Positions 54,500 to 60,400 of a DNA stretch of 64,000 nt are shown here, one piece after another. Origin of the DNA: Mactromeris polynyma (lineage: Eukaryota; Mollusca; Bivalvia; Venerida; Mactridae); the NCBI GenBank assembly GCA_032209605.1, contig JASFXZ010000079.1, forward strand, positions 124,001 through 188,000. Reading direction: 5' to 3'. The first letter of the stretch is position 1. The number at the start of each line of letters is the position of its first letter. The notes under the pieces are model-generated. The model was not told the DNA's origin, did not search any database, and saw nothing but the letters and a program-made list of their open reading frames with translations. The position numbers were made by a program, and so were the translations under genes.

Positions 54500-57400
54500 C
54501 ATGTTAACTCTGTATTTCGTCTAAACAGTATTTGATAACTTTCTTCTAATCACACAATAAATGGAATGGTACATTGTATACAATGCATGTATTTAACAGT
54601 AACATTGCTATATGCTGAGTTATCAAACCATTTAACAATTACGTTTTTTTTGTGTGTTTTTTTAAGACTCCTGACATTAAAATGTGTTTAATACTTATTA
54701 AAGATTCTGATCTTCTGAAATACATTCTAAAGATGTCATATAATTGTTTACATTTTCTATTCTGGATTGGTATATCAACAAATATTTAGTATAATCCAGA
54801 ATAAGTAAATACCTACATAAATGACTTCTAATTTTATATAAAGTATGTCAACTGAAAGTAATTTGTTATCCTAGTCAAATAAAAATAGTTTTAGAATTTC
54901 TAGTTTGTATCTATTTGTTACGATTTCAATGTATCGGCACCTATGATGGATTATTTCAATGTATAATGATATTTTATTAGTTTAAGGTGTATACCTAGAT
55001 CACCTATTGGGAATACCACTGATTTGTGTGTTTGTCTGTACCTTTCCTAGGTCACCCTTAAAATGTTTTGTTTGTTGTATCCATGGGCACAGTTTTCGGT
55101 TTAGTCTAGTTTACAAATTTTGGATATCTTGTGGAGTTTAAGAAGAGTAAACTATGAGATAGGACCGTTTTTGATGGGTTGTTCGTTCGGATAGCTATGG
55201 AACAACTCTTTGTGTATGTTATAGATATTACATGAAATAAGAATACCTAATTTTAATAGAATATTTACTTTCTTTTTGACATCATCAGAGGTATTGTGCG
55301 ACCCTTCGTTATGCCACATGCCTCAACTGAGAGGGGTTTTATGTCCCTACCCTGTTTTCTTATCTCATTTCATACCCTATGGATCAGAAACCCTGTTTTG
55401 TAAATGTGACATTTCTTGTGCTAAACTTTATCACTTTTTTGTTTTCTTTTTTAGCTCGGCGGAGAGCAGCGGCACGGAAAATGAAACAACTTCAGGACGG
55501 GAAATACAACGACAATGATGATAATGATAATAACGATGATGATTTACTCACGGACCTTAATATAGGCAAGCCTAATGGTCATTAAATATTATTATAAATT
55601 CCATTTTTATCTTGATATCACAGGCGCAGAAAAATCTAATTTTGGTACATTTTGCGCATTTGATATAAACTTATGACATGTAGGGGAAGGCATTCTCTGG
55701 TGAAGGTGGAATTCCTTGTACCAGTGAAAGCCTTCCCCTATGCCATGCACATTAAGCATTGTATGGGTTTATTTTGACAAGGGATGTGCACAAAAGCAAA
55801 ACAGTATTTTGATAATATATACATATACTAAAGAGGGGATGAAGGGGGAGAACTCGTGACAAACTCTTGTCGTTTTTATTTATTCTTCATTTTACACAGT
55901 ATGGCTACTAGATTTGGCCATTTGTAAGAGAATGTTACTCGGTTGGATACATAAGTTTGTTTAAACATTGTAACCTGTGATAATCTGACTGAAATTCACA
56001 GACATATATATTTAAAGCCAGCATGTTTCGCTGTCTGTGATTAGTAAAAGGGAGTTGTTAATTTACTTGCGAACTATCAATGTTAGCACATGATTGGTCA
56101 AGACAAACATCATTATTGACGTAAAATCATAATTTCACAGGCTGACATACCGTTTAAAGCACATACTTAACGTTACTCAGATAGTCGAGGAAAACCACAA
56201 CAGAATATGTAATGGTCAATGGACGAAACGCATCACGCATGGTACTAAGAGCGTGAGTTTGAGTCACGTTTATAATGAATGTCACGAATACCGATAGGAT
56301 GTTGCTCTGTATGTCCACTGTTTCAAAGTTTTGCTACTCTTGTTACGAAAATGCACGTTTCTTCATTTTACAGGAAATGCATTTGGTAGAAATTTCCGTG
56401 GGAAGAAGACAGTTGGAAAATACGCGGCCTTCTGGAAAATTGAAAAACGTTTCAAGTAATGTATCACATTTTGTTTACAAATTAGTGTTCATTTCTAACC
56501 TACATCAATGTCATAGTCTACCTGGTTAGCTCAGTTGGCAGAGAGATTGGCTGTCAAGTCCGGGTTCGATTCACGAGCAGGGCAGATAAAGTTCTTCCAT
56601 GGCATTTGGCTGCAATTATTTGTACTATAAAGAAGCAATACTTTCATCGGCCAGACTGCTATTCTTTATCAAAGAAATTACAACAATTATTTACATAATA
56701 CAAATTTAATGCCACTTTAAGTTACAGAAATTCTAAGATTGAGGCAGTTGTATGTACTAGTATGCAGAGTCAAATAAGAAAGTGTACATGGGATAATATG
56801 GACATTTTAAGATACCATGGGGGTAAACACCTAAACTTTACCCATCAGGATGCAATACAGATAACAAAATATATACCACCCGATAGAAATTAAAATTATT
56901 TTAAGTTGTTACCAAACGTGTCCATGTTTAGCCTCCATGGTATCGAGAAATGTCCATATCATACCAATAGGACGCTTTACATGGGTATTTGTTGACTCAG
57001 CATAATTATTTTGAGATAAATGTATAATAGCCATGGTGTTGTTAGATACAAGAAGTAAAAGTTTGATGTATGTTGTGTTTGTCGAGTGAAATTTTGAAAG
57101 TATATTTCTTTATTACAGATTATGCGTGAGAAAAGCAATTAAGAGCCAAGCATTCTACTGGGCTGTGATAGTTTTAGTATTTTTAAACACGCTGTCAGTG
57201 GCCTCAGAACACTATGGTCAGCCACAGTGGCATACAGAATTTTTGTGTAAGTGTATTCCTATGACATTTATTACATACATAATTACATACACTATATATT
57301 ATCAGTGACCGTCCACCGATTTGTTCTGGTGACTCAAGTGAGACGTATTGTCTCTGTGACAACTTGACTGTGATGTATAGTGCCTCAACCTCTGACTCAT

Positions 57401-60400
57401 GCTGGCAAGGTATCTGTCGATTTGAGAAGTACGGTTAAGTACTGGTTGGTAACCCAGGAATACTGACAGGTCAAATTACAACCTTATGTAATTGAAAAAT
57501 TGATGTAAAGTTTTCAAAGTTTCAAAGTACAACGGCATGAAACGCTCAATCAAACTTATCGAACGGTAAATAAAACATCATGCAGTAAATACCCCCTATA
57601 GTTTGACAATGTTTATTTCCACAATTGTACAAACATAATTGCATGCATCATAGATAAATCATTATATACAGACAAGGGCAAGAGTGAAGTCTTAAAGGTG
57701 GACAACACATTTATTAGTATATAAAGTTTGAGATGTGTAAGGGCAAGGGAGATAATCGTGATTAATAAACAGATTCACTGTTATAGTAGAATATGGTCAA
57801 ACAAATAATGAAAGATATAAGTTGGAAATAGATAAGCATAGGGAGAAGAAAACGCTGTCATTTAAAGATATATATTTTGCCCAAAATGGGTGAACAGAAA
57901 GTAAAATGTCATTCATATTTAAAAAAAAGATCAACCGAAGTTTGCACAATGTACTATTAATCATACACGTTCACGATCAGCTGTTCCTACACAATCTTAT
58001 AGTACAAATAAAGTTGTTTTTCTTTGGACGATCTGATCGATGTATGTGTCGGCTTCAAGATGTTACTTCTCAGAGACTGTAATTGTTGATATTTTTGTCT
58101 CTATTTCAGATATTACAGAATTCTTATTTCTTTGTTTATTTATGATGGAAATGATCATCAAAATGTACGGTCTCGGTGTTCGGATTTATTTCCAATCTTC
58201 GTTCAATATATTCGACTGTGTTGTAAGTATAGTTGGTTATTTATTGAGCCTGCTGTGTTAGCTCAAGTGCTAGAGCGCTAGACTGGCATCCAGGAGGTCC
58301 CGGTTCGATTCCTGGGTGGGGCATGGGGCGTGGCATTCTGTGATATTTTGTTATGGTCATTTGCGAAAGGACAAATACTTATTTCAAAGAAAATGACTGG
58401 AAAAATAGTAAATAAAGTGTTGTGTCAAACCCATTTAAACAAAAATTGTATTTGTTAGGACATGTTTAATTATTCAATCATCGAATAAGAAGCTTGTTAA
58501 CATTCATATATGCATTATATTCGTGCCCTTTATGTGTTAATCTTTGTTACGACAAAAAAAAATATTGTCAATATCTGCAACCTGTTTTGTATCGCCAGTT
58601 CTAAATAAAGCATTTGTTTCAGTATAACATCCCTTTGAATGAGCAGAAGAATAGCATTAGGCATTTAAGTCAGTTAATGATCGTATATAATATCAAATCA
58701 AATGGTAAAACACATTTTTGAACTTGTTGGATATTTGTACTATAATTGTATCAAAAGAGTTTTGTTGTTGTTTTATTTTAGGTAATTGTTGGTAGTATAT
58801 TTGAAGTAGTTTGGTCAGAATTCAAAGAGGGTGCTTCATTCGGTATAAGTACATTACGTGCTCTTAGACTGCTCAGAATATTCAAAGTCACCAGGTAGGA
58901 TTTGTTTCCTAAAACTTACGGCCTTATATGGTTTATATGTTTGTGATAATTTACAAATTTGTGTTTTCTGCAAATATCTTTAAACGTGATTTCTAAATAT
59001 CTTACACATTCACATAAAATTGAATTATACGCATGCACACTTAGCTTACATGTACACAAAGTGATGTCTTTAAATAATTACATAGCAGGTTTAGATACTA
59101 TAATTGTATCCTGATTATTCTATAATTAGGGATTAAAATCCGTATGCATTAATTTTCAAATATTTCCAGAGTTATAATCAATCAGTTTCATCATTTTTGC
59201 TTCGCTGTCTTACGTTAAAGATACAATATTGAAGTTAATTTATGCATACTAAAAGTATAACATGTATATTTTCCACTGAATAGTTTCTCTTTTGCAAAAA
59301 CAAAAACTACAAAAGATATAAAACTTATAAAATGAATATCAAACCTAATGTTTTTTTAATTTATTTTATATAAGTTATGCAGGCTAATTGTCCAAAAATT
59401 TCGACATCTGTATTACAATATTAATGACATCATAATTAATTATAATAATGTTCACCTTATAAAGTACAAAATTAAACAACATCATCGCAAAAATTACATT
59501 TATTGTAATCAAGTTTTACTGTTATTTGTCTTGCAATATTTATACAATTGATGTAATTATTTTCACGTCTAAGTATAAAGTTAAACAATATCATCGCAAA
59601 AAAATTATTGTAATCAAGTTTTACTGTGTTAAATTTCACACCTTTACAGTTTAAAAAGTCGATATATTGTCACTCTAAAATAAACCACACCAATATTTTG
59701 CTCCAGGCTATTCTATAAAAAGTCATATTTCTTCAAATTCTTCCCTATAAGCGCATTCGATGTTATTTAACAACTTGTATAAATTATCACCCACACTGAA
59801 CACAAGACTGTGTATAAATATGTTATGGTATCTCCCAGCATAGGGTCTTATCTCTTATCCGATTAATCGGTTGTAACACAGATAAGACTGGTCATTATGA
59901 CCAGAGCGGATAACCAGAGATTTTAATTGATCGATTTGTCTCCCTTATCAACCGTAATGAAAGTTGGACATGGTTACATGTATATAAACAAACAGTTATG
60001 ATGATACAAATATTGATTTACAGTATGTTTTCAAGTTTCTGATATTAAAGATGTATATGATATTGTTAATACATTATCAGATGCTAACAAGACTAGCATA
60101 ATAAACTTACATTAGGTCTGGGACCATATAATGTATATATTGGTCCCAGATTAGGTTATTAAGGACATGGACATTTTGTTCACATATAATCAAAATTTAA
60201 GGAGCTATAATTGATTTTACGCAGGCTATTAATAATTATTATGAAATTGCTATTTTATTGTTCTTTTGGTTCAATTTTTTTTATTAATACCGTAAAAGTG
60301 ACATGTGCTGAAATCTTTATAAATTTATGATTATAATATAATGTAACTAATCAATTCTATTTTTAATAACTTGGGATTCCATTTCTATTTTTAGATATTG

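Larger units (their letters stand above)
53728..55454 (+). other. Intron between microexon and exon 10
   Basis: Contains an ATTG/ATCG-rich simple repeat (53866-54170), the CT microsatellite, and a pyrimidine-rich block before exon 10 (55276-55440) similar to the dispersed family noted at 24360-24500. Confidence 0.5.
56456..57118 (+). other. Intron 11
   Basis: Holds a SINE head and a MITE, listed separately. Confidence 0.5.

Noticed and set aside
58249..58324. Functional tRNA gene
   Set aside because: D and T arms are good, but the anticodon and acceptor stems pair poorly and it continues into a SINE body.
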